Source of the DNA: Paenibacillus helianthi | Lineage (GTDB): Bacteria; Bacillota; Bacilli; Paenibacillales; Paenibacillaceae | Length of the DNA: 64,000 nt | Direction: 5' to 3' | NCBI RefSeq assembly: GCF_001909055.1 | Contig: NZ_LVWI01000037.1 | Location: 186,001-250,000, forward strand | In this document: positions 25,992 through 34,881 of the stretch, piece after piece | How the letters are laid out: the number at the start of each line of letters is the position of its first letter | Numbering within the stretch: position 1 is the stretch's first letter | The notes under the pieces: generated by a model | The model's input: the letters and a program-made list of their open reading frames with translations, nothing else | Told to the model about the DNA's origin: nothing | The model's database searches: none | Program-made: the position numbers and the translations under genes

Positions 25992-27587
25992 ATGAGAAAA
26001 GCCGGACAACGGGTGCTATTTCTATTGCTGCTGCCACTGCTACTGCTATCATTCGCCGGCCATGATGCCGCTGCTGCCGGGAACAGCACGGGCAGAATTG
26101 TAATGGACAACAAGGAGTTAGAGCTTCCCAAGGGAATTAACCTGGAAAACGTAAATGGAAGCGTTATGATTCCTATCCGTGTGGTGGTTGAGAATTTGGG
26201 ATTTGAGGTGCTGTGGGAGCAGAAGTCACATAAAGTCACCGTACAGCAGGATGGGAAAAGCGTCCAACTGGCTGTAGGCAGCAAAACAGCCGAAGCTGAT
26301 GGAGTGTCTCTGCCGCTGAATGCAGCACCGAAACAAACCCGTGGCACAGTGCTGGTGCCTATCCGTTTTGTCAGCGAGCAGTTTGGCCTTAAGGTTGGAT
26401 GGGACAACAGTGACAAAACGGTCTATTTGAGTGGCGGAATAACTGGCGACCCAGGCAGTTCAAGCGTTCCACAGCCGACTGCAACACCAATTCCAGCACC
26501 GACATCAATTCCAGCGCCAACACCAACATCACAAGCAAGCTCCATCCCTGCAGACGGTCAAGGGACAGGGGGAGATATTGTAACCGGAGTGATTGCACCT
26601 ACACCTACCCCTATTCCGGGAAGCGCGGGTACCGTGGCTACTACGCCTCAGGTAATGGGCGCTGTATTTAGCGAGAACAGGTTAATCATCGCAGCGGCTG
26701 GGGGAGCCAAGCCTTCTGTGACCAAGATTAGCAGTCCGGACCGCATCATCATAGATTTTCCCGGCGCTTCATTTGCATCCGATTTTGTCGGGAGCTTTCC
26801 TGGTGTTTCCACCAGCGGGAGTCCACAGGGCAAGCTCGATGTAAGCGGCTATCCGCTGATTACCGATGTGAGATATGCACTATTCAGTGTAAGCCCGCCC
26901 ACTGTCAGATTTGTTATACAAACCGTTGGCAGCCAGCCGTATAAAGTCAGTACGGATGACAGCACAGGGCTAGTAACCATTGATTTGAATACTGGGAGTA
27001 TTGGAACCCCGACCACAGGAGGAACCGGAATCACCGGGAAGCCGATAGTCGCCCTTGACGCAGGGCATGGCGGGTCGCAATCCGGTGCCGTCAGCTTGAC
27101 GGGCAAACTGGAGAAAAACTTTAACCTCGCTGTGATTCAAAAGGTAGGAGCACTGCTGAATCAGGAGGGACTGGTTACCGTTGTCTACACGCGAACCACG
27201 GACAGCACACTTGGACTGCAGGACCGTGTAGTGATTGCGGAAGCGGCAAAGGCTAATTTGTTTATTTCCGTGCACGCCAATTCTTTACCTGCCGATTATC
27301 CGAACAAAGACAAGGTCAATGGCAGTGAGACTTATTATTCACGGACGGAAAGCTTGCCTCTCGCTCAGATCATGCATAAGCATCTGGTAGCTGGAACGGG
27401 CTTTAAAGATAATGGGGTAAGAAATAAAAGTCTTCATGTTACTAGAGAAACGAGTATGCCTGCTGTATTACTGGAGGCAGGCTATCTTACCAATCCAGGT
27501 AACGAATCGGCGCTTTACAGTGATCTGTTACAGGATAATCTGGCCCGGGAAATCGTTGCCGGAATCAAGGAGTATCTCGGATTGTAG
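25992..27587 (+). CDS. Secreted N-acetylmuramoyl-L-alanine amidase (CuAO_N, AMIN, Amidase_3)
   Basis: A secreted cell-wall hydrolase of 531 residues that should cleave the amide between muramic acid and the stem peptide. It has a signal peptide (hydrophobic leucine run then HDAAAA, about 1-30) and a copper-amine-oxidase-N-like pair of beta repeats (about 35-145, VMIPIRVVVENLGFEV and VLVPIRFVSEQFGLKV). A Pro/Thr/Ser linker (about 155-210), an AMIN domain (about 215-325) and a zinc-dependent Amidase_3 domain (about 350-531) follow. Active-site landmarks are ALDAGHGG, LEKNFNLAV, FISVHANS and VLLEAGYLTN. The ATG at 25992 follows GGAGAGGAAAG. A paralogue with the same architecture lies directly downstream. 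Confidence 0.92.
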   Translation: MRKAGQRVLFLLLLPLLLLSFAGHDAAAAGNSTGRIVMDNKELELPKGINLENVNGSVMIPIRVVVENLGFEVLWEQKSHKVTVQQDGKSVQLAVGSKTAEADGVSLPLNAAPKQTRGTVLVPIRFVSEQFGLKVGWDNSDKTVYLSGGITGDPGSSSVPQPTATPIPAPTSIPAPTPTSQASSIPADGQGTGGDIVTGVIAPTPTPIPGSAGTVATTPQVMGAVFSENRLIIAAAGGAKPSVTKISSPDRIIIDFPGASFASDFVGSFPGVSTSGSPQGKLDVSGYPLITDVRYALFSVSPPTVRFVIQTVGSQPYKVSTDDSTGLVTIDLNTGSIGTPTTGGTGITGKPIVALDAGHGGSQSGAVSLTGKLEKNFNLAVIQKVGALLNQEGLVTVVYTRTTDSTLGLQDRVVIAEAAKANLFISVHANSLPADYPNKDKVNGSETYYSRTESLPLAQIMHKHLVAGTGFKDNGVRNKSLHVTRETSMPAVLLEAGYLTNPGNESALYSDLLQDNLAREIVAGIKEYLGL

Positions 27588-27643
27588 AGTGGCCGCTCCG
27601 CTAAATTGAGGTAAGGAAATGTGTTTTAGTATGGCAGATATTC

Positions 27644-27673
27644 GCAACTTTTATGGGCAGCCGGAGTCTAATG
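27644..27673 (+). promoter_or_regulatory. ECF-sigma-like promoter of the second amidase
   Basis: GCAACTTTT, with AAC at 27646-27648, 16 bases, then AGTCTAA at 27665-27671. It matches the promoter of the first amidase in the nine-base -35 region and in spacing, with AGTC in place of CGTC. Confidence 0.4.
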
Positions 27674-27749
27674 ATTGTCGAAGGTTGTCAGTCGGATTGT
27701 CAGCATGAACGCTTTTTTAGGCGGAATACTAGATTCTTAGAGGTGAAGA

Positions 27750-29189
27750 ATGAAGAAATTTGCTTTTATGCTGTTGCTGCTGCTCTTTGTACTGGTTCTG
27801 CCGGAGCAAGGACATGCTGCCTCCGGGACCAGCAAGATTTTTCTGGATGACAAGGAGCTCACCGCAGGACAGGACGTTTCTGTTGAGAATGTAAACAACT
27901 CTATCATGGTACCGCTTAGGATGATTGCCGAAAACCTTGGATATAAGGTGGACTGGGATCAGAAGAGCAAGACGGTTACGATTGAACAACAGGGCAAGAC
28001 TATTAAGCTGATTGTGGATCAGACAGCGGCATCCGTAGATGACAAGACCATGATTCTAACAACAGCACCGCTGCTCAGGAGCGACACGACACTGGTGCCG
28101 ATCCGGTTCATCGGAGAACAGTTCGGCCTTACGGTCAAATGGGATAACACAGCCAAGGTTGTAAATCTTATTACCCCGGAAATACCTGAGAGTAACAATG
28201 ATTCAGGGGGAAGTACGGTAGACGGCGGGAGCGGTGTAGTCGTACCTCCGACAGATCCGACGGCCGATTTAACCATGGTTAATGGCGTCAGCTTTAGCGA
28301 GAACAGGCTGAGCATTGCAATGGATGGAAGTTCCCAGCCGAAGGTGTCCAAGGTATCCGGACCTGATCGGATCGTGATTGATTTGCCAAACGCCACATTC
28401 TCGGATGCATTCGGGACAGGCCAGGTTCTTGACCCGAATTTGAACGGCAAACTTAGTGTAACCAATTATCCGGATGTATCGGGCGTTCGCTACTCGTTAT
28501 ACAGCACTAATCCGTATACGGTTCGTTTTGTAATTGATCTGAATCAAGCCAAAAACTATAGTGTTGATGTGTCAGGAGATACCTCCAAGCTTGTCGTTAT
28601 TGATCTGAATGCACAAAGCACAAATGACACTGCGACATTGCCCGGCAATAGCGGACGTAAGCTTGTAGTGCTGGATGCAGGCCATGGAGCCAAGGATTCA
28701 GGCGCAATCGGGGTAACTGGAAAATATGAGAAGAACTTTAATCTGGCAGTGATACTGAAGGCTGCTGCGTTGCTGAAGCAGGAAAATAACATCGATGTCG
28801 TGCTAACCCGGAGTGATGATACATTCCTGGAACTCAAGGATCGGGCAGGCATGGCCAATAATCTCAAAGCGGACCTCTTTATTTCTGTACATGCCAACAG
28901 CAGTGCTTCATCAGTATCAAGTGGATCGGAAACCTATTTTCAACGGGATGCCAGCAAGGCGCTGGCGAACGTAATGCATAAGTATCTTGTCCAGGCAACC
29001 GGATTAAGTGACCGGGGTGTCCGGTATGGGAACTTTCACGTCATACGTGAAACGACTATGCCTGCCGTACTGCTAGAAGTCGGTTACCTGAGCAATAAAG
29101 GCGATGAATCCCTGTTGTTCACTGAGGATCTGCAGAATAAAGTAGCTGCAGGGATTGTCGCCGGTATTAAGGAATATCTCAAATTATAG
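27750..29189 (+). CDS. Second secreted N-acetylmuramoyl-L-alanine amidase
   Basis: A 479-residue paralogue of the upstream amidase with the same domain order: signal peptide (MKKFAFMLLLLLFVLVL… cut after GHAA), CuAO_N-like repeats (IMVPLRMIAENLGYKV and TLVPIRFIGEQFGLTV) and a short Gly/Ser linker. An AMIN domain (about 175-285) and Amidase_3 follow, with VLDAGHGAKDSGA, YEKNFNLAV, FISVHANS and VLLEVGYLSN. The linker is about 30 residues shorter and not proline-rich. The ATG at 27750 follows AGAGGTGAAG. The pair looks like a tandem duplication that has diverged substantially, suggesting different timing or substrate reach. Confidence 0.92.
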   Translation: MKKFAFMLLLLLFVLVLPEQGHAASGTSKIFLDDKELTAGQDVSVENVNNSIMVPLRMIAENLGYKVDWDQKSKTVTIEQQGKTIKLIVDQTAASVDDKTMILTTAPLLRSDTTLVPIRFIGEQFGLTVKWDNTAKVVNLITPEIPESNNDSGGSTVDGGSGVVVPPTDPTADLTMVNGVSFSENRLSIAMDGSSQPKVSKVSGPDRIVIDLPNATFSDAFGTGQVLDPNLNGKLSVTNYPDVSGVRYSLYSTNPYTVRFVIDLNQAKNYSVDVSGDTSKLVVIDLNAQSTNDTATLPGNSGRKLVVLDAGHGAKDSGAIGVTGKYEKNFNLAVILKAAALLKQENNIDVVLTRSDDTFLELKDRAGMANNLKADLFISVHANSSASSVSSGSETYFQRDASKALANVMHKYLVQATGLSDRGVRYGNFHVIRETTMPAVLLEVGYLSNKGDESLLFTEDLQNKVAAGIVAGIKEYLKL

Positions 29190-29202
29190 CAGCAGTCAAG
29201 CG

Positions 29203-29271
29203 GCAGAGCAGGGCCGCAAAGTCAGCTTCGGCCGTAAAATCAGGTCAAAAAGGCTTTGCGGCCCTGTCTGC
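29203..29271. other. Long-arm hairpin between amidase and GerMN genes
   Basis: GCAGAGCAGGGCCGCAAAG (29203-29221) pairs with CTTTGCGGCCCTGTCTGC (29254-29271) across a 32-base loop. No clear T-run follows, so either a weak terminator or a processing/stability structure. Confidence 0.6.
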
Positions 29272-29300
29272 CCATATTCATCCAGAGGGGGTAATTGTTG

Positions 29301-29960
29301 ATGAACAAGAAATGGACCTATGCAGGTATTTCAGCTTTGCTTTTGCTTGTGATCGCTGGATGCGGCGATAAACCTGCAGCAGCACCGGCTGATAACGCTG
29401 GACAAGATTCCACAACGGTCGTGAACGGCGCTGGCAGTACTGCTAAAAGCACCAACGGAGGCAGCGAGGACGCTATAGCCACTGCAACCGCTCAGCCGAC
29501 CGCAGAACCTGCTACTCCTTCGCCCGCAGCGACAGAGCAGCCCACTGCACCCGACAAAAAGAGTCTGAACATATCCGTGTATTTCACTGATCCTCAGCAA
29601 ATGGAGCTGGTCCCCGCTAAAGCTGACATAAGCTATGCAAATGATGTGGAGAAGTACAGTGAAGCTTACAAAGCCCTGCAGAGCAGCACCAACCCTGACC
29701 AGATTCCTTTATGGGGTAAAATTGAACTTAAATCGCTTAAATTTGCGGACGGCCAGATTACGATGGACATTCATAAACCGGATGAAGCCCAGCTTGGTGC
29801 TGGCGGTGAGGCTTTTGCCATTAGCGCACTGGCTGAGACCCTGTTTCAATTTAAAGAAGTGAAGAGTATAGAGGTTCTTGTAGATGGCGAAAAAGTTGAA
29901 AGTCTCATGGGCCATGTGGATCTTGAACATCCAATGACCAGAGAAAACAGCGGTTTGTAA
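29301..29960 (+). CDS. GerMN-domain lipoprotein
   Basis: A 219-residue lipoprotein: signal peptide with lipobox LVIAGC, so Cys21 would be lipidated after cleavage. A low-complexity Ala/Thr/Pro linker (about 24-92) and a GerMN domain (about 93-210, LNISVYFTDPQQMELVPAK to VKSIEVLVDGEKVESLMGHVDL) follow. GerMN domains occur in GerM and related proteins at the cell or spore envelope, often beside N-acetylmuramoyl-L-alanine amidases, as here. The ATG at 29301 follows GAGGGGGTAATTG. It lies 111 bases after the second amidase, beyond a long hairpin. Confidence 0.85.
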   Translation: MNKKWTYAGISALLLLVIAGCGDKPAAAPADNAGQDSTTVVNGAGSTAKSTNGGSEDAIATATAQPTAEPATPSPAATEQPTAPDKKSLNISVYFTDPQQMELVPAKADISYANDVEKYSEAYKALQSSTNPDQIPLWGKIELKSLKFADGQITMDIHKPDEAQLGAGGEAFAISALAETLFQFKEVKSIEVLVDGEKVESLMGHVDLEHPMTRENSGL

Positions 29961-30041
29961 GGAAGATGCAGGAATAATCCGGTTAACCGGAGAAATGATT
30001 TACTAGTATTTTATATGATCCACAGAGAGGGGAATAACCTA

Positions 30042-32795
30042 TTGTCCGGGCAAAAAAGGTCAAAACGTTCTATTCATACTTATTCCAGCAAAGCGGCAAC
30101 CGTAATTCTGGCCGGCACGATGGTGCTTGGCGGAGCAGCTTCCGCGTTTGCCGACACGGCTGCACCGGTGACAACCTCAGCAGTGACTAATGTAACTGCT
30201 CCGGCAGCGGCAGCAGGAATTTTTACTGACGTGAAAAGCGGCTTTTGGGCCGAAAAACATATTTATAAGTTGGCCTCTCAAGGGATTGTTGTAGGGAACA
30301 ACGGTCTGTTCCGTCCGGGGGATTCCGTTACCCAGCAGGAGGCGGTGCTCATGGCACTCCGTTTCATGAAGTTGCAGGGCAATGTGAATACCGGTACCGA
30401 TGTTGTGCTTCCGACAGATTTCAAAGTAACCAATTACTATAAGCCTTATGTAGTCCTTGCTTTCCAGCAGGGGTTGCTGGACAAGACGGTGGAAATGGCT
30501 GCCGATAATCTGAAGACCTCCTGGGGGGAACGCAAGGCCAGCCGAGAATGGGTAGCCGAGCTTCTGATCCGGGCGCTAGGCAAAAATGCGGATGCTGCTG
30601 CTGTATCCAGTCAACCGACCGGGTTTGCCGATGACGCCAAAGTTACTGCGAACAAACGGGGATACATTAAGACCGCAGTGGATCTGGGTTTAGCCAATGG
30701 TCTGGACGGTAACCGGTTTGACCCGCAAGGTGCTGTGACCCGTGCGCAGCTGGCTACTTTCTTCAGCCGTGCAGAAGCTCACAATACATTGGATTACGAT
30801 AATACCGTCAAAGGCAGCATCAGTGCCCTTCAGAACGGCAAGCTGACACTATACAATAACGGGAGAACAACTGTATTCGATTTGACTTACAGTACCGCCT
30901 ATTTTACCAGCACTTCAGAAACTAGAATCAATTTCAGTGATATCAAGCCTTATACCAAAGTGACTGTTATCGGTGTTACCTATAATGCCGCTTATGTAGA
31001 AGTAACAGATCCAGCTCAGCAGGTTCAGACCATTGAAGGCGTATTTGCCAAAATCACACCGGGTACAATCTGGCTGGATTCTCCAACCGGATATGATCAG
31101 TACAGCTATGATGGAAGCACCTCCTTTGTGGATGTGAACGGGGCAGTAATTACCCCTGCCTCCATTACCGCTGCCAGCAAAGTTTCCCTGCTTCGGGAGA
31201 CCTATAGTGGTGCAGGCAAGCTGGTTAAGGTACAGGTAACCTCGGGTATTGTGAACAAAACAGCCACCGGAACCATTCAAAGCGTCGATACTACAGCCAA
31301 GAGCATTACATTCAAAACAGCTGATGGGGCAACGGAATCCTTCAAATGGGAGGATGGCACCACCCTGTTCAGCTCTCAAAGCTCGGTGCTGCTGCCAGCC
31401 GATCTCAAGGTGGGGGCTTCGGTCAAATATTCTGTTAAGGATAATATGATCCGGTCCGTAGATGTGACTTCAGGGGTAGAACGCACCGTGCAGGGGGCGA
31501 TCACTGAACTGACCAGCTCCACAGTGGTCTACAAAAAATCCGATGGCACGCGTGAAGTGAAGCTCCTTGGATCAACGCCAGCCATCGTAATTCCAGGTGT
31601 TACCACTCCTGTCATTGGTGATCTGATCGCCGACGCCTCTGCCGGAGATAATGTGCAGATCACTTTGAACAGCAGTGACCAGGTGACGAAAATTGAAGTT
31701 CTGAGCCGCCAAATTGATCAATTCACTGGTGCGACAGTGGTTGATTATAGTGTGAAAACCCAACTGCTGACGGTTATGGACAGTAGTGGCAAAGCCCATC
31801 TGGTGAAGCTCGATACCACTACAAAGCTCGCTTCAGATGGAGTGGCGAATACTTCGTTAACTAATATGGGATATGCACTGACCGAAGGCCGCAAAGTAGA
31901 TGTTGTGGCTGCTGGACAGCGAGCCATTTCTGTGGAGACGAGCAGCAAATATGATGGTACACTGACCGCTGTGAGTACAACCAATAAAACAATGACGATA
32001 AAGCTTTCCAATGGACAGCTCCTGACACTGCCATATCCGCAGTCCGTGGACATCTATGGCCGCTCTAATTTAGCAATCACCGATGTGGCTCTTAACAGTG
32101 CGGTAACTGCCGTACTTGCCGGTAACCAGAACGTGGTTTCAGTTCTGCGGGTGAACTCTTCTGTCCAGTTCGAGATTATTACCCTGGATGCAGCCGCAAA
32201 CAAGCTGGGAGTAAAATGGTCGGGAGTGACATCCGAATTGTACACCCTGACACTGCCAATGACAGGCGACACTGGACAAAGCATTAAGATCAGTGATTTG
32301 AAGGTTGGAGACTTTGTGAATGCCTCATTTAATGGCAGCACACCGCTCTCTCTCCAAGCGGTTAAGCTTAGTACGGGTCAGTTGACAGCTGTGAATGCTA
32401 GCACAGGAACATTAACTGTGAAGGATTACAAAGCGGGTACTCAGACCATCACGCCGACTGGTGGGGTCAAGATTATCCGTGACGGGTCTACTGCAACTAC
32501 GCTCGGCTCACTTACTACTGCAGATCGTGTGGAAGTGCGCAAGGACTCCGATGGGTCCACTATTATTCGTGTATTGAGCCAGCAGTCACATGCCTTCTCG
32601 CGGTACGAGAGCGGAACGAATGAGATTTTGGTAAAACGCGCAAGTCTTGACGATAACAATTACCGCTTTGCGCTGGGTGCAAATGTATATATTCATCAAG
32701 GTGACACGACTTTATCCGTGCAATCTCTCAAAGAAAATGATAATATTATAATGTATTTCAATAATAATATTCTTGTTGAGATAGTGAAACAATAA
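30042..32795 (+). CDS. S-layer-homology (SLH) surface protein
   Basis: A large secreted protein of 917 residues. A signal peptide (hydrophobic VILAGTMVLGGAASAFA) is followed by three SLH repeats at about 55-240 (IFTDVKSGFWAEKHIYKLAS, a middle repeat, and GYIKTAVDLGLANGLDGNRF). These should bind pyruvylated wall polymer. The remaining 650 residues are repeated beta-rich modules of the type GTIQSVDTTAKSITFK, GTLTAVSTTNKTMTIK and GQLTAVNASTGTLTVK, like DUF5666-style OB repeats. The TTG at 30042 is chosen for GAGAGGGGAATAACC upstream; the ATG at 30015 is not preceded by a site. The ligand or structural role is unknown. A terminator follows. Confidence 0.85.
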   Translation: MSGQKRSKRSIHTYSSKAATVILAGTMVLGGAASAFADTAAPVTTSAVTNVTAPAAAAGIFTDVKSGFWAEKHIYKLASQGIVVGNNGLFRPGDSVTQQEAVLMALRFMKLQGNVNTGTDVVLPTDFKVTNYYKPYVVLAFQQGLLDKTVEMAADNLKTSWGERKASREWVAELLIRALGKNADAAAVSSQPTGFADDAKVTANKRGYIKTAVDLGLANGLDGNRFDPQGAVTRAQLATFFSRAEAHNTLDYDNTVKGSISALQNGKLTLYNNGRTTVFDLTYSTAYFTSTSETRINFSDIKPYTKVTVIGVTYNAAYVEVTDPAQQVQTIEGVFAKITPGTIWLDSPTGYDQYSYDGSTSFVDVNGAVITPASITAASKVSLLRETYSGAGKLVKVQVTSGIVNKTATGTIQSVDTTAKSITFKTADGATESFKWEDGTTLFSSQSSVLLPADLKVGASVKYSVKDNMIRSVDVTSGVERTVQGAITELTSSTVVYKKSDGTREVKLLGSTPAIVIPGVTTPVIGDLIADASAGDNVQITLNSSDQVTKIEVLSRQIDQFTGATVVDYSVKTQLLTVMDSSGKAHLVKLDTTTKLASDGVANTSLTNMGYALTEGRKVDVVAAGQRAISVETSSKYDGTLTAVSTTNKTMTIKLSNGQLLTLPYPQSVDIYGRSNLAITDVALNSAVTAVLAGNQNVVSVLRVNSSVQFEIITLDAAANKLGVKWSGVTSELYTLTLPMTGDTGQSIKISDLKVGDFVNASFNGSTPLSLQAVKLSTGQLTAVNASTGTLTVKDYKAGTQTITPTGGVKIIRDGSTATTLGSLTTADRVEVRKDSDGSTIIRVLSQQSHAFSRYESGTNEILVKRASLDDNNYRFALGANVYIHQGDTTLSVQSLKENDNIIMYFNNNILVEIVKQ

Positions 32796-32823
32796 GTGCT
32801 TGGTGATTTTCCGTGTGAAACAC

Positions 32824-32868
32824 CGTCTTGATTCAGGCGTTTTGCCTGCATCAAGACGTTTTTTTTGA
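32824..32868 (+). terminator. Terminator after the SLH gene
   Basis: CGTCTTGATTCAGGC (from 32824) pairs with GCCTGCATCAAGACG, then a run of eight T. Confidence 0.9.
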
Positions 32869-33006
32869 AATATACAGCTGGTGATGTGTTCGTTAATAAT
32901 GTATGAACGTGTACGTTACAATACATACTTTGCTTATATTTCTTTACAATTGAGAAGTTACACTCACTGCAGGTGGTGAGAGGTAACACTCCGTGGAGGG
33001 GACACT

Positions 33007-33690
33007 ATGAAAGTTGCAGAGGTCCGCCACATCCTGGATACCATCGGAGAGTTGTTCCCTGATGCGCATTGTGAGCTGAACCACAGCAACGCATTTGAGT
33101 TGACGATAGCCGTGCTGCTCTCAGCCCAATGTACGGACGCAACAGTGAATAAAGTAACCGAGGACCTGTTCCAAAAGTATAAAGCCCCGCTCGACTATGT
33201 TTCAGTACCCATAGAGGAACTGGAGAGCGACATCCGGCGCATCGGTTTGTACCACAACAAAGCGAAGCATATTCAAAGTCTCTGCTCAATCCTGATTGAG
33301 CGGTATGGTGGAGAGGTGCCTCAGGCACATGATTTGTTAATAACCCTGCCGGGTGTGGGGCGCAAGACTGCTAATGTGGTAGTATCCAACGCTTTTGGAG
33401 TCCCGGCCATTGCGGTGGATACGCATGTAGAGCGGGTGGCCAAAAGGCTTGCCCTTGCTGGCTGGAAAGATTCTGTGCTGGAAGTGGAGAAGAAGCTGAT
33501 GAAGGCGGTGCCGCGTGACGAGTGGACACTCACGCATCACCGGCTGATCTTTTTTGGACGCTATCACTGCAAGGCACAGAATCCCAAATGTCAGGTGTGC
33601 CCGCTCTTGGATGTGTGCCGGGAGGGTAAGAAACGTATGAAAACTACTGTAATCAGGAAAGCTAAGAATCATACGGAAACAAGTGATTAA
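33007..33690 (+). CDS. nth: Endonuclease III (DNA glycosylase/AP lyase)
   Basis: Nth removes oxidised pyrimidines and nicks the abasic site. The 227-residue protein has the helix-hairpin-helix LPGVGRKTANV with catalytic K120 and the catalytic D138 in AVDTHV, the same numbers as in E. coli. The 4Fe-4S cysteines C188, C195, C198 and C204 show the C-x6-C-x2-C-x5-C pattern. The ATG at 33007 follows GGAGGGG. In Bacillus nth directly follows dnaD; here about 17.6 kb separate them, which points to an insertion or rearrangement between the two. Confidence 0.96.
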   Translation: MKVAEVRHILDTIGELFPDAHCELNHSNAFELTIAVLLSAQCTDATVNKVTEDLFQKYKAPLDYVSVPIEELESDIRRIGLYHNKAKHIQSLCSILIERYGGEVPQAHDLLITLPGVGRKTANVVVSNAFGVPAIAVDTHVERVAKRLALAGWKDSVLEVEKKLMKAVPRDEWTLTHHRLIFFGRYHCKAQNPKCQVCPLLDVCREGKKRMKTTVIRKAKNHTETSD

Positions 33691-33722
33691 GAGTTAGAGA
33701 TGAAGAAGAGGATGGGATAGAG

Positions 33723-33989
33723 ATGAAGTGCATTTCTGTATATACCGATAATTTTGAAGCGTTCTCCGATATTTTTGAACGTGTAGTGGAAAGTCCACTT
33801 GAGGAAAACGAAGAACAGGAAGTGGAAGGCATCACGATCAGCCACTCCGGCGATGTGCCTGAGCATTACCTGGAACGTATGTCCCAAAAACCTGAAGTAG
33901 TTGTGATGAGAGATAAATCCCGTGGCCTGACCATTCTACAGCATGGCAAGGTATTTGAAATTCTGTTGCCAGTTCTGGAAACTGCTTAA
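33723..33989 (+). CDS. Small conserved-looking acidic protein
   Basis: An 88-residue cytosolic protein without signal or membrane segments, mixed alpha/beta (MKCISVYTDNFEAFSDIFERV, EGITISHSGDV, EVVVMRDKSRGLTILQ, KVFEILLPVLE). The ATG at 33723 is preceded by AGAGGATGGGATAGAG. It lies 32 bases after nth and is followed by a terminator, so it is probably co-transcribed with nth. I recall similar short proteins in Paenibacillus without a proven function. The family cannot be named with confidence. Confidence 0.7.
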   Translation: MKCISVYTDNFEAFSDIFERVVESPLEENEEQEVEGITISHSGDVPEHYLERMSQKPEVVVMRDKSRGLTILQHGKVFEILLPVLETA

Positions 33990-34038
33990 GCCACCCAGCT
34001 TGATTGTATAAGCAGGAGTGACCCAAATCGGATGTGAG

Positions 34039-34066
34039 AAAGCCGGCCCAAGGGCCGGCTTTTTGG
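34039..34066 (+). terminator. Terminator after nth and the small protein gene
   Basis: AAAGCCGGCCC (34039-34049) pairs with GGGCCGGCTTT, loop of two, then TTTTT overlap. Confidence 0.9.
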
Positions 34067-34100
34067 TATGCAAAGAAAACAACTTCTGCTGATTTTGCTC

Positions 34101-34433
34101 TTATTGCGGGTTCGTGTCATTCTCAACGAATTCTTTTAGCAGCGACAGTCTGTCTTCCCAATAGGTCTCGAAGAAGGCAAGCCAGTCTTTTAGTTCTGCA
34201 AGAGGCTCCGGGTGAAGTGAATACCTTGTCTCCCTGCCAATCCGTCTGGAGCTGACAAGACCAGCATCAGATAAAATATGCAGATGTTTGTTAATGGCTG
34301 TACGCGAAAGAGGGAAGTTCTCCGATATGGCCACAATCGGCATATCGTTACGGGCAAGCAGCTGTAACACGCTTCTGCGGGTGGGATCGGCGATCGCTTG
34401 AAATACATCATGCTTGATTACTGGGGCAGCCAC
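34101..34433 (-). CDS. ArsR-family transcriptional regulator
   Basis: A 110-residue winged-helix repressor of the ArsR/SdpR class. ADPTRRSVLQLLA, then the recognition helix LSRTAINKHLHILSDAGLVSSRRIGRETRYSL, mark the fold. The metal-binding ELCVCD motif of arsenic sensors is missing, so it probably does not sense metal. The GTG at 34433 overlaps nothing but starts three bases after the SRPBCC gene, indicating coupled expression. The pair ArsR plus SRPBCC (AHSA1-like) is a common small operon. A palindromic operator in its promoter suggests autorepression. Confidence 0.88.
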   Translation of the reverse strand: MAAPVIKHDVFQAIADPTRRSVLQLLARNDMPIVAISENFPLSRTAINKHLHILSDAGLVSSRRIGRETRYSLHPEPLAELKDWLAFFETYWEDRLSLLKEFVENDTNPQ

Positions 34434-34436
34434 CGC

Positions 34437-34862
34437 TTAAGCCTCTGTATAACGAACGAGACTTTTGTTGACAATACCTTCCCATCCACCGTCCATAATG
34501 CCGCGGATCATCGAATGAGGTTGTCCGAACTCGGTAGCCTTTGTTTCATCCCATCCCGAGTGAATCAGGGTGAACTCTGTTTGCTGATTGTCCAGCTCTT
34601 TTAATTCAAACTCCAGATGCCAGTCTTTGCCCCAATCAAAACCCAGCCGGTGAGGCGGGGTAAGTTCAGTTACTGTGCAAGGAGAATCACCAAATTGGCC
34701 GGAACGCAGGATAAACTCCTTACCCAGGACCGGTTCGAATGTATTGTCCATCCACCAGGCCGCAATCCCCTCGGAAGTGGACACAGCTGTCCATACTTTT
34801 TCAATGGGAGCTTTAAGAACTACAGTTTTGCGAATTTCGGGCAATGTCTTTTCGCTGTGCAT
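34437..34862 (-). CDS. SRPBCC-domain protein (AHSA1/START-like)
   Basis: A 141-residue protein of the helix-grip fold that binds hydrophobic ligands. The pattern APIEKVWTAVSTSEGIAAWWM with later FDWGKDWHLEFELKEL and TLIHSGWDE (about residues 20-115) fits the AHSA1/YndB family. Its ligand is unknown. It is the first gene after the palindromic operator and precedes the ArsR regulator by three bases. The ATG at 34862 has AGGAGGTAATTT upstream. Such pairs often respond to a small organic compound, but no target gene for transport or degradation is nearby. Confidence 0.88.
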   Translation of the reverse strand: MHSEKTLPEIRKTVVLKAPIEKVWTAVSTSEGIAAWWMDNTFEPVLGKEFILRSGQFGDSPCTVTELTPPHRLGFDWGKDWHLEFELKELDNQQTEFTLIHSGWDETKATEFGQPHSMIRGIMDGGWEGIVNKSLVRYTEA

Positions 34863-34881
34863 AAATTACCTCCTGTTTTGT

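Noticed and set aside
32899..32915. Palindrome near GAACGTGTACGTTAC upstream of nth as a LexA box
   Set aside because: Spacing between AAC and GTT is six, not the four of the Bacillus LexA box.
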